Counted from the stretch's first letter, positions 30,623 through 40,478 are shown. The stretch is DNA of 64,000 nucleotides from Rhodococcus sp. IEGM 1381 (GCF_030056795.1 NZ_JASHKQ010000002.1:62001-126000), one strand, 5' to 3'. Notes: a model not told the origin generated them from the sequence alone. Numbers and translations: made by a program.

Positions 30623-31495
30623 GTGTACGTGATCGACTTTCTCGTGGACCCACTCGAATACACCTTCATGCAACGGGCGCTCCTGGTCACTGTCACCGCG
30701 TCGATCGTGTGCGCGGTGCTGAGCTGTTGGCTCGTCCTCATCGGCTGGTCTCTGATGGGCGACGCGGTCTCGCACGCCGTTCTGCCCGGTGTCGCGCTGT
30801 CGTATCTGCTCGGTGCACCGTTCGCGATCGGAGCGCTACTGTTCGCCCTCATCGCGGTCGGTGCCATCGGAGTCGTCCGTAACACCACCATCGTCAAGGA
30901 AGACGCCGCCATCGGCGTCGTCTTCACCACCTTGTTCGCGCTCGGCGTCGTCCTGATCTCGAAGTTTCCCAGCCAGATCGACCTCAATCACATCCTGTTC
31001 GGCAATCTGCTCGGCGTCTCGCAGGCCGACATGGTGCAGGTGTTCGTCCTCGGCGGAATCGCGCTGACCGTCATGATCGTCAAACGTCGCGACTTCACGC
31101 TCTTCGCCTTCGATCGCACCCAGGCACGCGCCGTCGGAATCAATCCCACGGTGATCTCGGCCGTCATGCTGACCCTGCTGGCGCTGACCACCGTGGTTGC
31201 ACTCCAGGCCGTCGGCGTCATCCTGGTGGTGGCGATGCTCATCACTCCCGGCGCGTCGGCGTACCTGCTCACACACAGCTTCGGCCGCATGCTGGTGCTG
31301 GCACCGCTTATTTCGGTGGGTTGCGCGCTGGTGGGGATCTACGCCAGCTTCTACCTCGACGTGTCCTCAGGAGGCAGCGTCGTGCTCACCCAGGGACTCG
31401 TCTTCGTGTTCGCCTACCTGCTGAGCCCATCACAGGGCATCGTCACCCGCGCTCTGAGACAACGCGGTCGCGTGCCGGTGGCTCCGGCCCGGTGA
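30623..31495 (+). CDS. Metal ABC transporter, permease protein
   Basis: This 290-residue membrane component of the ABC-3 family has about eight transmembrane helices. Conserved pieces are GWSLMGDAVSHAVLPGVAL, with the ATPase-coupling and substrate-path residues, and QAVGVILVVAMLITPGASAYLL. The GTG start is three bases after the ATPase stop. It completes a one-binding-protein, one-ATPase, one-permease importer, probably for manganese. Confidence 0.93.
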   Translation: MYVIDFLVDPLEYTFMQRALLVTVTASIVCAVLSCWLVLIGWSLMGDAVSHAVLPGVALSYLLGAPFAIGALLFALIAVGAIGVVRNTTIVKEDAAIGVVFTTLFALGVVLISKFPSQIDLNHILFGNLLGVSQADMVQVFVLGGIALTVMIVKRRDFTLFAFDRTQARAVGINPTVISAVMLTLLALTTVVALQAVGVILVVAMLITPGASAYLLTHSFGRMLVLAPLISVGCALVGIYASFYLDVSSGGSVVLTQGLVFVFAYLLSPSQGIVTRALRQRGRVPVAPAR

Positions 31496-31508
31496 GATGT
31501 CTTTTTCC

Positions 31509-31522
31509 ATTGGATTGCCTAA
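31509..31522. promoter_or_regulatory. Candidate MntR box 2
   Basis: ATTGG-ATTG-CCTAA shares GGNNTGCCTAA with box 1. It ends ten bases before the regulator's GTG start, and TAAGCT (31520-31525) overlapping it could be a minus-10 for a leaderless transcript. This suggests autoregulation. Confidence 0.45.
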
Positions 31523-31532
31523 GCTCGGCGGC

Positions 31533-32249
31533 GTGGCGCAACAAAAAACCGATCCTGCACCGGCCGACGAGGGCGTCCAGCTGTCCGCGGTTGCGCAGGA
31601 CTACCTCAAGGTCATCTGGACCGCCAGTGAATGGAGTGAGGACTCCGTCAGCACCAAGATGCTCTCCGAGCGCATCGGTGTCTCCGCCTCGACGGTGTCC
31701 GAGGCGATCCGCAAGCTCGCCGATCAGGGCATGGTCGACCACGCCCGCTACGGGGCCATCTCACTGACCGAGAAGGGTCGCCTGGCGGCCATCGGCATGG
31801 TGCGTCGGCACCGTCTGATCGAGACCTATCTGGTCCGAGAACTGGGTTACGGCTGGGACGAAGTGCACGACGAGGCAGAGATTCTCGAGCACGCCGTCTC
31901 GGATCTGATGATGGACCGGATCGACGCCAAATTGGGCCATCCCGAACGGGATCCGCACGGAGATCCGATTCCCTCGGTCGACGGCGCGATCGATACGCCG
32001 TCCGCGACCCGCCTCAGTGAGTACCTCGACGGACAGTCCGGCCGAGTTGCCCGAATCTCCGACTCCGATCCGGCGATGCTCCGCTACTTCGATTCGGTCG
32101 GCATCACGCTCGACCTGCCGATCACGGTGATCGAACGACGTGACTACGCCGGCACCGTTGCCATCGAACTTGCGCGGGACGACGCCACGGATTCCATCGA
32201 CCTCGGCCATCGCGCCGCCGAGGCGATCTGGATGGTTCCCGCGAACTGA
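31533..32249 (+). CDS. mntR: DtxR-family metal-dependent regulator (MntR/SirR type)
   Basis: This 238-residue repressor has an N-terminal winged helix (STKMLSERIGVSASTVSEAIRKL, about residues 40-62) and a metal-binding dimerisation domain (RRHRLIETYLV, then HDEAEILEHAVSD). A C-terminal SH3-like FeoA domain covers the last 70 or so residues. It closely resembles mycobacterial SirR (Rv2788). GTG at 31533 gives an N-terminus like SirR; ATG at 31497 is an in-frame alternative that overlaps the operator-like motif. It lies directly after the importer genes and is the likely Mn-responsive repressor of that operon. Confidence 0.9.
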   Translation: MAQQKTDPAPADEGVQLSAVAQDYLKVIWTASEWSEDSVSTKMLSERIGVSASTVSEAIRKLADQGMVDHARYGAISLTEKGRLAAIGMVRRHRLIETYLVRELGYGWDEVHDEAEILEHAVSDLMMDRIDAKLGHPERDPHGDPIPSVDGAIDTPSATRLSEYLDGQSGRVARISDSDPAMLRYFDSVGITLDLPITVIERRDYAGTVAIELARDDATDSIDLGHRAAEAIWMVPAN

Positions 32250-32262
32250 TCGCCGGGCAGGT

Positions 32263-33195
32263 TCAGTGCCCGCGCAAGGTCGCGGGCCGCACGACCATGA
32301 CCGAACTGGCGCGCTTGCCCTTCTCCTGAAGCAGAGCAATGGTGTGACCGGTCGGATCGACGGCCGCGTACACCCCATCGATTCCGATCGGATCCAGCCA
32401 GCGGCCCTGGCTCAGTGCCTCCGCCTCGCCTGCATCGATCTGCCGGTGCGGAAAGGCGGTGCGTGAGGCCTCGTCGATATCGAGACTGACGGCCGGATCC
32501 TCGGCCAACTCCTCCAGCGTCCGGGCGTGCTCGAGTGTGAACGGACCGACGCGTGTGCGGCGCAGCACAGTCAGGTGACCGCCGACGCCCAGCGCCGCAC
32601 CGAGATCTCGGGCCAGCGCGCGCACGTACGTCCCCGACGTGCAATCCACCTCCACATCGAGGTCGACGAAGGTGGCTTCGTGCTCGACGACATCACGCCT
32701 GGCCGTCACATCGAATCGCGTGACACTGACCTTCCGGGCGGCGAGGGTGAACTCCTCCCCGGCTCGAGACAGCTTGTGTGCTCGCTGTCCGTCGACCTTG
32801 ATGGCACTGACACTCGCCGGTACCTGTTCGATGTCACCGGTCAAATCGGAGATCGCGGTCGAGATGTCCGAATCGGACAGGTGGGAAGCCGAGACGTCCG
32901 TCAGAACGTCGCCCTCGGCGTCGTCTGTCGTCGTGCTGCGGCCGAGCCGGACCGTCGCGGTGTACGACTTGGTGGTCAACGAGAGCAGGCCGAGCATCTT
33001 GGTCGCCCGCTCCACACCGAGCACCAGCACTCCGGTCGCCATGGGATCGAGAGTTCCCGCGTGGCCGACCTTTCTGGTACGCAACAGTTTTCGACACGAC
33101 GCCACGACATCGTGACTCGTCACGCCCGGTCCTTTGTCGACCACCAGTAAGCCGGCACCGACGAGACCGGACGAAATCTTTTCGCGAGCACTCAC
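32263..33195 (-). CDS. truB: tRNA pseudouridine(55) synthase
   Basis: This 310-residue enzyme makes pseudouridine 55 in the T-loop of tRNA. The catalytic motif is HAGTLDPMATG, with D50. KSYTATVRLG, SGTYVRALARDLG and a C-terminal PUA-like part with GRWLDP follow. GTG at 33195 gives a length near the family norm. It is convergent with mntR (13-base gap) and lies 35 bases downstream of pptT, so it is probably co-transcribed with pptH-pptT. Confidence 0.95.
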   Translation of the reverse strand: MSAREKISSGLVGAGLLVVDKGPGVTSHDVVASCRKLLRTRKVGHAGTLDPMATGVLVLGVERATKMLGLLSLTTKSYTATVRLGRSTTTDDAEGDVLTDVSASHLSDSDISTAISDLTGDIEQVPASVSAIKVDGQRAHKLSRAGEEFTLAARKVSVTRFDVTARRDVVEHEATFVDLDVEVDCTSGTYVRALARDLGAALGVGGHLTVLRRTRVGPFTLEHARTLEELAEDPAVSLDIDEASRTAFPHRQIDAGEAEALSQGRWLDPIGIDGVYAAVDPTGHTIALLQEKGKRASSVMVVRPATLRGH

Positions 33196-33230
33196 GAGAG
33201 AGCATTGTGCCAGGCGCGACGAGCCGGTCG

Positions 33231-33896
33231 TCACATCACCGAGATCGCCGTCATCACCAGTCCGCCGGCCACCATCCATCGACCGTCGAACGACGTCAGT
33301 GGAGGCCCGGAGACGGTATCGCCGGGCACCAGCAGTTCGGACCGGAACGTCCCGGAGATGTCGTCACCGGAGCCGGTGCGCTCGAAGGTGATGTGCGCGT
33401 CCTCGAAACCGAGCCACCGACCGGTCAACGGCTCCCAGGCCTTGTACGTTGCTTCCTTGGCGCAGAACAACACTCGATCCCAGTGGACGTCCTCACGGCC
33501 CGCGGTCGCGAGCCAGTCTCGCTCCGCCTTCAGGCTCACCGCCTCCAGCACACCGTCGGGTAGAGGCCCGTGCGGCTCGGCGTCGATGCCCACCGATCGC
33601 ACCTGCATCGAATAGGCCAGCACGGCACCGCGATAACCGTCGCAGTGCGTCAACGATCCGACCACACCCTTCGGCCACTGCGGCGCACCGGATTTGCCCC
33701 GCATGATCGGTGCGGGCTCCACGCCCAACTTCCCCATCGCCACTCGAGCACAGTGCCGAGCCGAGGTGAACTCACGCTTGCGCTTGTCCACCGCCTTGGC
33801 GACCAACGGCGCTTCGAGTGGGTGGGGCACCAAATCCGGTGGGTCGACGAACAGCTCGGCCGAGACCACACCGTTCGGAAGTATGGATTCGATCAC
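33231..33896 (-). CDS. pptT: 4'-phosphopantetheinyl transferase PptT
   Basis: This 221-residue Sfp-type transferase moves phosphopantetheine from coenzyme A onto acyl and peptidyl carrier proteins, including those for mycolic acids, polyketides and siderophores. Magnesium-binding VGIDAEP has D105 and E107, and the CAKEATYKAW motif has E148 and K152. It is orthologous to M. tuberculosis Rv2794c. The GTG start overlaps the upstream pptH stop by four bases, so enzyme and antagonist are made from coupled genes. Confidence 0.94.
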   Translation of the reverse strand: MIESILPNGVVSAELFVDPPDLVPHPLEAPLVAKAVDKRKREFTSARHCARVAMGKLGVEPAPIMRGKSGAPQWPKGVVGSLTHCDGYRGAVLAYSMQVRSVGIDAEPHGPLPDGVLEAVSLKAERDWLATAGREDVHWDRVLFCAKEATYKAWEPLTGRWLGFEDAHITFERTGSGDDISGTFRSELLVPGDTVSGPPLTSFDGRWMVAGGLVMTAISVM

Positions 33897-34816
33897 TTGC
33901 CCGCCCTCATCTTCTCGACTTCTGCCTCCATCTCGGGCGTCACGGTGAAGTGCCCGCCCCATTTGTTCAACGACCCCGGCGGATACTCGGGAACCGGAAG
34001 AATTTGTCGCAGAACGTTCTTCGGCAGTCCACGGCGCTGCCACTCGCGCGGGTAGCCCACCGAAACCTCCTCGAAGCGGACGCCGTCGTAGTAGGTGGTC
34101 CGCGGAATGTGCAGGTGCCCGTACACCGAGCAGATCGCGTTGTACCTCGTGTGCCAATCCGCCGTGAGAGTGGACCCGCACCACAACGCGAACTCCGGGT
34201 AGAAGAGCACCTCGGTCGGCTGACGGACCATCGGAAAGTGGTTGATCAGCACCGTGGGAACGGTGGTATCGAGGGCATCGAGACGGTCACGAGTGGCTTC
34301 GATACGCGCATGACACCACGCGTCCCGCGTGGCGTACGGCTGCGAGGACAACAGAAATTCATCCGTGGCGACGACGTTCTTCTCTCGCGCGATCGCCAGA
34401 CCGTGCTCCTTGTCCCGAGCTCCCTGTGGCAGGAAGCTGTAGTCGTACAGCAGAAACATCGGCACTATTGTCGCCGGACCACCCTCCCCCTCCCACAGCA
34501 GGTACGGATCCTCCGGAGTGACGACGTCGATCTCACGGCACAGGTTGACCAAGTACTCGTATCGGGCCGCTCCGTGGATCTGGACGGGATCTTTCACCGT
34601 CGTCCACAGCTCGTGGTTTCCGGGAACCCAGATGACCTTCGCGAAACGACTACGCAGCAGTTCGAGCGCCCACTTGATGTCGTCGGTCTTCTCCGACACG
34701 TCGCCGGCCACGATCAGCCAGTCGTCGGGAGACTCGGGGTAGATGTCCTCGGTGACGGGCCTGTTGCCCCGATGTCCGACGTGAATGTCGCTCACTGCCC
34801 ACAGCTTCGCTGCCAC
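33893..34816 (-). CDS. pptH: Metallophosphoesterase PptH (phosphopantetheinyl hydrolase)
   Basis: This 307-residue calcineurin-like phosphoesterase has a complete metal site: DIH (D10, H12), GDVSEK (D39), GNHE (66-69), INHFP and GHLH. The M. tuberculosis homologue Rv2795c, encoded next to pptT, removes phosphopantetheine from carrier proteins and so opposes PptT. Gene order and length support orthology. GTG at 34816 is preceded by AAGGGG at suitable spacing. It is the first gene of pptH-pptT-truB. The 243-base gap upstream, shared with the TOBE gene, has only a weak promoter candidate (TATATG near 35003). Confidence 0.9.
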   Translation of the reverse strand: MAAKLWAVSDIHVGHRGNRPVTEDIYPESPDDWLIVAGDVSEKTDDIKWALELLRSRFAKVIWVPGNHELWTTVKDPVQIHGAARYEYLVNLCREIDVVTPEDPYLLWEGEGGPATIVPMFLLYDYSFLPQGARDKEHGLAIAREKNVVATDEFLLSSQPYATRDAWCHARIEATRDRLDALDTTVPTVLINHFPMVRQPTEVLFYPEFALWCGSTLTADWHTRYNAICSVYGHLHIPRTTYYDGVRFEEVSVGYPREWQRRGLPKNVLRQILPVPEYPPGSLNKWGGHFTVTPEMEAEVEKMRAGK

Positions 34817-35059
34817 TGATGACCCCTTCCGATCCGTTCGGCCGTCGACGTCGAGTCGCCGAACCGTCCGAGAACGTATCAACGCTCAATCCTCCACCGA
34901 GATTCCGCGGCGCATCCAAGCGGGGTGAAGCGCTAGCCCGCGTCGCGGTCGACGGCCCCAGCCCGCCTGGAGGCAATCCGGTCATAACGACCGCAGATTC
35001 GGGTATATGCTGCCTCTCATGACGCTTTTGCGGACACCCAGGGCAGCACAGGTGTTTCG

Positions 35060-35458
35060 ATGACGGTGCCTCCGGTCCGTATTCGAGACGCCGCCGCACT
35101 GCTCGGCGTCAGTGACGACACCGTGCGGAGGTGGATCGACAGCGGCACACTGGCCTCGTTCGAGGACGAGACAGGGCGCAAAGTGATTGCCGGGCGTGAC
35201 CTCGCCGCCTATGCAAGCGAGCATGCCGCTCCCCCACCCGAAGTGGCGTCCGGCGGCAGTTCTGCCCGCAACCGTCTGGTCGGGCTGGTCACCGAAGTCG
35301 TCTCGGACACAGTGATGAGCGAGGTCACCATGCAGTGTGGGCCCTTCTCCATCGTGTCCCTGATGAGTACCGGGTCCGTTCGTGAACTCGGACTCGAGCC
35401 CGGCAAGGTGACCGTCGCGGTGGTCAAGGCCACGACGGTCATCGTCGAGACACCCTAG
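35060..35458 (+). CDS. HTH/TOBE molybdate-binding protein
   Basis: This 132-residue protein combines an excisionase/MerR-like DNA-binding helix pair (IRDAAALLGVSDDTVRRWIDSG, residues 7-28) with a C-terminal TOBE (Mop) domain from about residue 68 (RNRLVGLVTEVVSDTVMSEV, then VVKATTVIVETP). TOBE domains bind molybdate or tungstate. The pairing suggests a molybdate-responsive regulator or storage protein. It starts the mod gene set, 16 bases before modA. ATG at 35060 is supported by the HTH beginning soon after. Confidence 0.85.
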   Translation: MTVPPVRIRDAAALLGVSDDTVRRWIDSGTLASFEDETGRKVIAGRDLAAYASEHAAPPPEVASGGSSARNRLVGLVTEVVSDTVMSEVTMQCGPFSIVSLMSTGSVRELGLEPGKVTVAVVKATTVIVETP

Positions 35459-35474
35459 ATCGCAGGAGATTTCA

Positions 35475-36266
35475 GTGCAGACACTCAGACCGGCATTCGC
35501 GGCTCTTGTTGCCGTCACTCTGGTCCTCGCCGGATGCGGCGGGGCGTCCGAATCCGACGCCTCCGATCCCGCCGCGACCGGCGATGCCGTCGGGGGTGAC
35601 ATCACCGTCTTCGCCGCAGCATCGCTGCGCGCGACGTTCACCGAACTCGGTACGCGATTCGAGGCCGAGCATCCCGGTACCTCGGTCGAGTTCAGCTTTG
35701 CCGGATCCTCCGACCTGGCCACGCAGCTGATCTCCGGGGCACCCGCCGATGTCTTCGCCTCGGCGGATACGAAGAACATGACGATGGCCGTCGACGCCGG
35801 CGTGGTCGCGGGTGATCCCGTCGACTTCGCCTCCAACACTCTGACCATCGTCACCGCGCCGGGCAACCCGGATCGCATCACGTCGTTCGCAGATCTGGCG
35901 AACCCCGACATTCTGACGGTCATCTGTGCACCTCAGGTGCCGTGCGGTGCGGCGACGGCAGCCGTGGAAGCCGCAACCGGCGCGGACATCCCGGCGGTGA
36001 GCGAGGAATCGTCGGTCACCGATGTACTGGGCAAAGTCACGTCGGGTCAAGCCGATGCCGGGCTGGTTTATGTCACCGACGCAGCAGGGGCGGGTGACTC
36101 CGTGACAGCAGTGCCGTTCCCGGAAGCGAGCGAAGCCGTCAACACCTATCCGGTTGCGACACTGAGTGGGTCCGAGAACGACGCCACCGCTCGCGCGTTC
36201 GCCGAGTTCGTCACCGGACCGGTCGGCCGAGACGTCCTCGCCCGAGCCGGCTTCGCCGCTCCGTGA
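35475..36266 (+). CDS. modA: Molybdate ABC transporter, substrate-binding lipoprotein
   Basis: This is a 263-residue periplasmic-type binding protein anchored as a lipoprotein (VLAGC, C21). Molybdate-family features are [18 protein letters not shown] and [26 protein letters not shown], which supply the serine-rich oxyanion site. A good AGGAG ribosome site lies seven bases before the GTG start. The stop overlaps the modB start (GTGA). It captures molybdate for ModBC. Confidence 0.95.
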   Translation: MQTLRPAFAALVAVTLVLAGCGGASESDASDPAATGDAVGGDITVFAAASLRATFTELGTRFEAEHPGTSVEFSFAGSSDLATQLISGAPADVFASADTKNMTMAVDAGVVAGDPVDFASNTLTIVTAPGNPDRITSFADLANPDILTVICAPQVPCGAATAAVEAATGADIPAVSEESSVTDVLGKVTSGQADAGLVYVTDAAGAGDSVTAVPFPEASEAVNTYPVATLSGSENDATARAFAEFVTGPVGRDVLARAGFAAP

Positions 36267-37075
36267 CCGTGCGCGTCGCCGATGGCGGGCGGTCGGCGGT
36301 CGGGGTACCGCGGTGGATCTTCGTTCCGGCGGCCGTCGGCGCGCTCGTTGTCGTGGCACCCCTTGCCGCGATGTTCACCCGCATCGACTGGTCGAACTTC
36401 GTCGGCCTCGTCACCTCGGAGTCTGCGGTCGCGGCGCTGATCCTGAGCCTGAAAACAGCCACAGCCAGCACGGTGGTGTGCTTGCTGCTGGGCGTACCGA
36501 TGGCAATCGTTCTCTCGCGCAGCGCTGTTCGGGGGCTATCGATTCTTCGCTCCCTCGTCGTACTCCCCCTCGTTCTGCCGCCGGTGGTCGGCGGCATCGC
36601 GCTGCTCTACACCTTCGGACGCCAGGGATTGCTGGGTGAACATCTCGATGCGTTCGGTATCCGAATCGCGTTCACCACCTCAGCCGTCGTGTTGGCGCAG
36701 GTGTTCGTCTCGCTGCCGTTCCTCGTCGTGAGCGTCGAAGGCGCATTGCGCACGGCCGGAAGTCGCTACGACGTGGTGGCCGCGACTCTGGGAGCAACTC
36801 CGACCACCGTTCTGCGCCGCGTCACCATTCCCCTGATCTTGCCCGGACTGATATCCGGTATCGTTCTCGCGTTCGCACGCGCACTCGGCGAATTCGGAGC
36901 GACCTTGACCTTCGCCGGCTCGCTCGAAGGAGTCACCCGAACCTTGCCGCTGGAGATCTATCTGCAGCGCGAGGCCGATCCCGATGCCGCGGTGGCGCTG
37001 TCGCTGGTGCTGATCCTGGTTGCGGCCCTCGTCGTGGTCACCGCGCGTGGTACTCGCTCAGCGGGTTCACTATGA
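36263..37075 (+). CDS. modB: Molybdate ABC transporter, permease
   Basis: This 270-residue membrane component has about six transmembrane helices. The coupling EAA-like loop is visible as [26 protein letters not shown], followed by [16 protein letters not shown]. It begins with GTG and overlaps modA and modC by four bases each, so all three are coupled. [14 protein letters not shown] is typical of molybdate permeases. Confidence 0.95.
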   Translation: MTVRVADGGRSAVGVPRWIFVPAAVGALVVVAPLAAMFTRIDWSNFVGLVTSESAVAALILSLKTATASTVVCLLLGVPMAIVLSRSAVRGLSILRSLVVLPLVLPPVVGGIALLYTFGRQGLLGEHLDAFGIRIAFTTSAVVLAQVFVSLPFLVVSVEGALRTAGSRYDVVAATLGATPTTVLRRVTIPLILPGLISGIVLAFARALGEFGATLTFAGSLEGVTRTLPLEIYLQREADPDAAVALSLVLILVAALVVVTARGTRSAGSL

Positions 37076-38166
37076 GCTCACTGCATGTGCGTGCCACTCT
37101 CGATGTCCGCGGCATCGACATCGAACTCGACGTCGAGGAGGGTGAGACCGTTGCCATCCTCGGACCCAACGGGGCCGGCAAATCGACACTGCTGCAGCTG
37201 GTGTCGGGATCTGTGACACCCGACGACGGCGTCGTCCGACTCGGCGAGGAGATGTTGACCGACACGTCGACGAAAACCTTCGTCCCGATACACGCGCGAG
37301 GTGTTGCCACTCTCGCGCAGGACGCACTGCTGTTTCCCCACATGGACGCTCGAACGAACGTCGCCTTCGCGCCGCGGAGCGCGGGTGAGAGTCGAGCGTC
37401 CTCGAAGACTGTGGCCGACACGTGGCTCGCCGCGGTAGGAGCCTCTCATCTGGCCGGTCGTCGCCCGGACCAACTGTCCGGTGGGCAGGCCCAACGCATA
37501 GCCATCGCACGTGCCCTCGCAGCCGATCCTCGACTGTTGCTGCTCGACGAACCTCTTGCGGCGTTGGACGTCGAGACAGCACCGGCGCTCCGCAGAGTGC
37601 TGCGCTCGGTAGTGCGCGAAAGTTCTCGCACGGCACTGATCGTCACCCACGATCTGCTCGACGTCGTCGCGCTGGCCGACTCGGTCGCGATCGTCGACGG
37701 CGGGCGCGTGGTCGAGCGAGGGTCGGTTGCCGAGGTACTCGCCGCTCCCCGAAGCGAATTCGGTGCCCGCATCGCCGGAGTCAACCTGCTCTCCGGCCGC
37801 GCGGCCGATGCCGACGGCACGACCGCCCTGACCACGAGCTGGGGCCTGACGGTCCATGGATCAGGGCAACACGTCACTGGAACCTCGCTGGTCGCGGTCT
37901 TCTCCCCCGCCGCGGTCTCGGTGCACCCGACAGCCCCTCATGCCAGTCCGCGGAACGTCTTCGAGGTCGTGATCGACGAGATGGAGGTGCAGGGCTCCGG
38001 TATTCGCGTCCGATCCCGTCCGCATCCCGACGGCTCGCCCGGAATGGCCGCCGACATCACCCCGGCAGCAGTCTCCGATCTCGAGCTCGAGCCGGGGCGC
38101 AGCGTGTTCTTCGTGGTGAAAAGCCTCGAAGTGGCACTGCATCCCGCGTTGCCGTCACCGTCGTAA
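37072..38166 (+). CDS. modC: Molybdate ABC transporter, ATP-binding protein
   Basis: This 364-residue ATPase has Walker [10 protein letters not shown], signature LSGGQAQR, Walker B LLLLDEP and H-loop VTHDLLD, followed by a C-terminal TOBE domain (about residues 285-355) that binds oxyanion for feedback inhibition. The ATG overlaps the modB stop. Its 3' end overlaps the convergent dinF stop by 12 bases. Confidence 0.95.
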   Translation: MSSLHVRATLDVRGIDIELDVEEGETVAILGPNGAGKSTLLQLVSGSVTPDDGVVRLGEEMLTDTSTKTFVPIHARGVATLAQDALLFPHMDARTNVAFAPRSAGESRASSKTVADTWLAAVGASHLAGRRPDQLSGGQAQRIAIARALAADPRLLLLDEPLAALDVETAPALRRVLRSVVRESSRTALIVTHDLLDVVALADSVAIVDGGRVVERGSVAEVLAAPRSEFGARIAGVNLLSGRAADADGTTALTTSWGLTVHGSGQHVTGTSLVAVFSPAAVSVHPTAPHASPRNVFEVVIDEMEVQGSGIRVRSRPHPDGSPGMAADITPAAVSDLELEPGRSVFFVVKSLEVALHPALPSPS

Positions 38167-39483
38167 TTGACGATCGCTGCCGATCACCAGCCACTTACCG
38201 GACAGCACTCGCCCGGCCACCGCGAGCATGCGCAAGGCGACGAAGACACCGAGTCCGATCCAGATCCCCACCAACCCCCAGTCGAAGACCAGAGCGGACC
38301 AGATGAACGGAAGGAACCCCACGACGGCACATGCCATGGTGGCGTTCCGTAGGAACGCTGCATCGCCACTGCCGAGCAGCACTCCGTCCAACGCGAACAC
38401 CACGCCGGCAATGGGAATGATCGCAACGAAGATCCACCAGATCCCGTGCATCTGATCGATGACCGACGCATCGCTGGTGAACAGGCCTGGGACAAACGAA
38501 CGCCCGACGGCGAACGCGTCGGCCAGGACCACGGCGAATACCGTCGACCACGCCGTCAATCGCCATGCCAGTGCCCGCGCGTCCTCGGTCCTGCCGGCTC
38601 CCAACGCGGCCCCGACGAGGGTCTGTGCCGCAATTGCCAGCGAATCGAGCATGAGCGACACCAGGTTCCACATGTGCAGCACCACCTGGTTCGCGGCGAC
38701 CGAGGCGGCCCCGAACCTCGACGCGACCGCGGCTGCGGAGAGGAAGCAGGCCTGGAACGCGAGGCTGCGCACGATGAGATCGCGACCGAGTACCAACTGC
38801 GCACGCATCACCGACCAGCGCGGACGCAGTTCGGTGCTTTCTCGAACCACCGCGACGACGAACAATGCACCCGCTACGCCCTGACCGATCACGTTGGCCA
38901 CGGCCGATCCGACCAGCTCCAACCGCGGGAACCCGAACAACCCGTGAACCAGAAACGGGCACAGTACCGCCGACACACCGAAGCCGAGCACGACGAAACG
39001 TAGCGGTGTCACGGTGTTCTGGACACCGCGCATCCACCCGTTTCCGGCCAACGAGATCAGGATGAACGGCACACCCATCAGCGCGATGCGCAGCCACGCG
39101 ATCGCCTCAGCGGCGATGTCGCCACCTCCGGTCAAGACCGACACCACGGGCTCGGCCGCGAGCTGCATCACCGCGACGATGGCGATACCGATCGCGAAGG
39201 CCAACCATGTTGCCTGCACACCCTCGCCGACGGCATCGCGTTCGCGACCGGCACCGTGCATGCGAGCCGCTCGCGCGGTTGTGCCGTAGGACAGAAAGGT
39301 CAGCTGGGTGCTGACCTGGGCCAGCACGAGCCCGCCGATGGCCAGGCCTGCAAGGGCCAAGGCACCCAGCCTGCCGACCACGGCGGCATCGAACAACAGG
39401 TAGAGAGGTTCTGCGGCGAGGACGCCGAGGGAGGGCAGCGACAGGCCGAGAATTCTTCGAGCGGTGACCGGAGTGGAGCTCAC
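38155..39483 (-). CDS. dinF: MATE-family efflux transporter (DinF-like)
   Basis: This 442-residue multidrug/toxin antiporter has twelve predicted transmembrane helices. The N-terminal signature is LPSLGVLAAEPLYLLFDAAVVGRLG, and the pseudo-repeat begins near GRDLIVRSLAFQACFLSAA. It corresponds to M. tuberculosis Rv2836c, in the same position after the DHH phosphoesterase gene. The GTG at 39483 overlaps that gene's stop by four bases. The substrate is unknown. Confidence 0.92.
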   Translation of the reverse strand: MSSTPVTARRILGLSLPSLGVLAAEPLYLLFDAAVVGRLGALALAGLAIGGLVLAQVSTQLTFLSYGTTARAARMHGAGRERDAVGEGVQATWLAFAIGIAIVAVMQLAAEPVVSVLTGGGDIAAEAIAWLRIALMGVPFILISLAGNGWMRGVQNTVTPLRFVVLGFGVSAVLCPFLVHGLFGFPRLELVGSAVANVIGQGVAGALFVVAVVRESTELRPRWSVMRAQLVLGRDLIVRSLAFQACFLSAAAVASRFGAASVAANQVVLHMWNLVSLMLDSLAIAAQTLVGAALGAGRTEDARALAWRLTAWSTVFAVVLADAFAVGRSFVPGLFTSDASVIDQMHGIWWIFVAIIPIAGVVFALDGVLLGSGDAAFLRNATMACAVVGFLPFIWSALVFDWGLVGIWIGLGVFVALRMLAVAGRVLSGKWLVIGSDRQLRR

Positions 39484-40478
39484 GACGCCGAGAGGGCCTC
39501 GCGCAGCGCTTCGATCACGTCGGGCAGGTCGCCGGTGGCGGTGTAGCCGGCCGCATTGCGGTGCCCGCCGCCGCCGAGTTCACACGCCACCGCCGAGACG
39601 TCGACCTCGGTCTTCGAGCGCAGGGAGACCACCCATACCGAGCCGAAGTCCTGTTGCTTGAGCACTGCGGCCACCTCGGCTTCGGAGGTGGTGCGCACGA
39701 TGTCGATCACGCTCTCGATCTCCTCGGAACGCAGTCCGGCCGAATCCTCGCTCCGAATGACGGCGTACACAAGCCCTCGTCCGCCTGCTGCGTCGGGAAT
39801 CAAGGATGCCGAACCGAGAACGGACCCGAGCATCGGCAGCCAGTCGAACGGGTGGGTGTCGAGCAGCTTGCGGGCAATGTGGGCGCCGTCGATCCCCGTG
39901 GCCAACAGTCTCTCGGCCAGCAGATGCGAACCCGGGCGTACCCAGCGGAACGATCCGGTGTCGGTGACAAGGCCGGCGAACAAAAGGTGCGCCAGATCGG
40001 CGTCGATCTCGACACCCCACTGGTCCAACAGTCGCGCGATCACAGCAGTGGTCGATTCCGCTGACGCATGCACCACGTTGACAGTTCCGAAACGGGTGTT
40101 GCTGCGGTGATGATCGATGACGAGGCTGGCCGACGCAGAGTCGAGCCGGTCACCCAACGAACCCAACCGGCCCCGACTTCCGGCATCCACCGTGACGACC
40201 AGATCCACCGTTTCGGCCACCTTGTCGGCGTCGACCAACAGGTGCCGGCCCGGCAGCTCGTTCATCGACTCGGGCAGAAATGCCGGTGCCGCGAAGGCCA
40301 CCTGCACCTCGGTGCCACGGCGTTCGAGTACCGAACCGAGCGCCAGCCCGCTACCGATCGTGTCCGCGTCGGGCTGCACGTGGCACAGAACGGTCACCGA
40401 AGATGCACCTTCGAGCATCTCGATCGCCCGTGCGAAATCCTCGTCCTGCTGCGACGCTGCCCCCGAACCATCGGACAT
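39480..40478 (-). CDS. DHH/DHHA1 phosphoesterase (NrnA/CnpB type)
   Basis: This 332-residue enzyme has HVQPDADTIGSG (H33, D37, D39), a VDAG motif, the DHH triad at 122-124 and the DHHA1 motif GGGGHRNAAGY. Homologues degrade very short RNA and 3'-phosphoadenosine phosphate, and the mycobacterial one (Rv2837c) also hydrolyses cyclic di-AMP. ATG at 40478 lies one base past the rbfA stop. The open frame continues upstream over rbfA in another reading frame and is not used. It is coupled to dinF downstream. Confidence 0.92.
   Translation of the reverse strand: MSDGSGAASQQDEDFARAIEMLEGASSVTVLCHVQPDADTIGSGLALGSVLERRGTEVQVAFAAPAFLPESMNELPGRHLLVDADKVAETVDLVVTVDAGSRGRLGSLGDRLDSASASLVIDHHRSNTRFGTVNVVHASAESTTAVIARLLDQWGVEIDADLAHLLFAGLVTDTGSFRWVRPGSHLLAERLLATGIDGAHIARKLLDTHPFDWLPMLGSVLGSASLIPDAAGGRGLVYAVIRSEDSAGLRSEEIESVIDIVRTTSEAEVAAVLKQQDFGSVWVVSLRSKTEVDVSAVACELGGGGHRNAAGYTATGDLPDVIEALREALSAS

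Noticed and set aside
34817-35059. Possible riboswitch in the gap between pptH and the TOBE gene
   Set aside because: The gap is GC-rich with short inverted repeats (for example CGGTC-ATAAC-GACCG at 34979-34993), but I could not match any riboswitch core, including SAM and molybdenum-cofactor types. It is better left unnamed.
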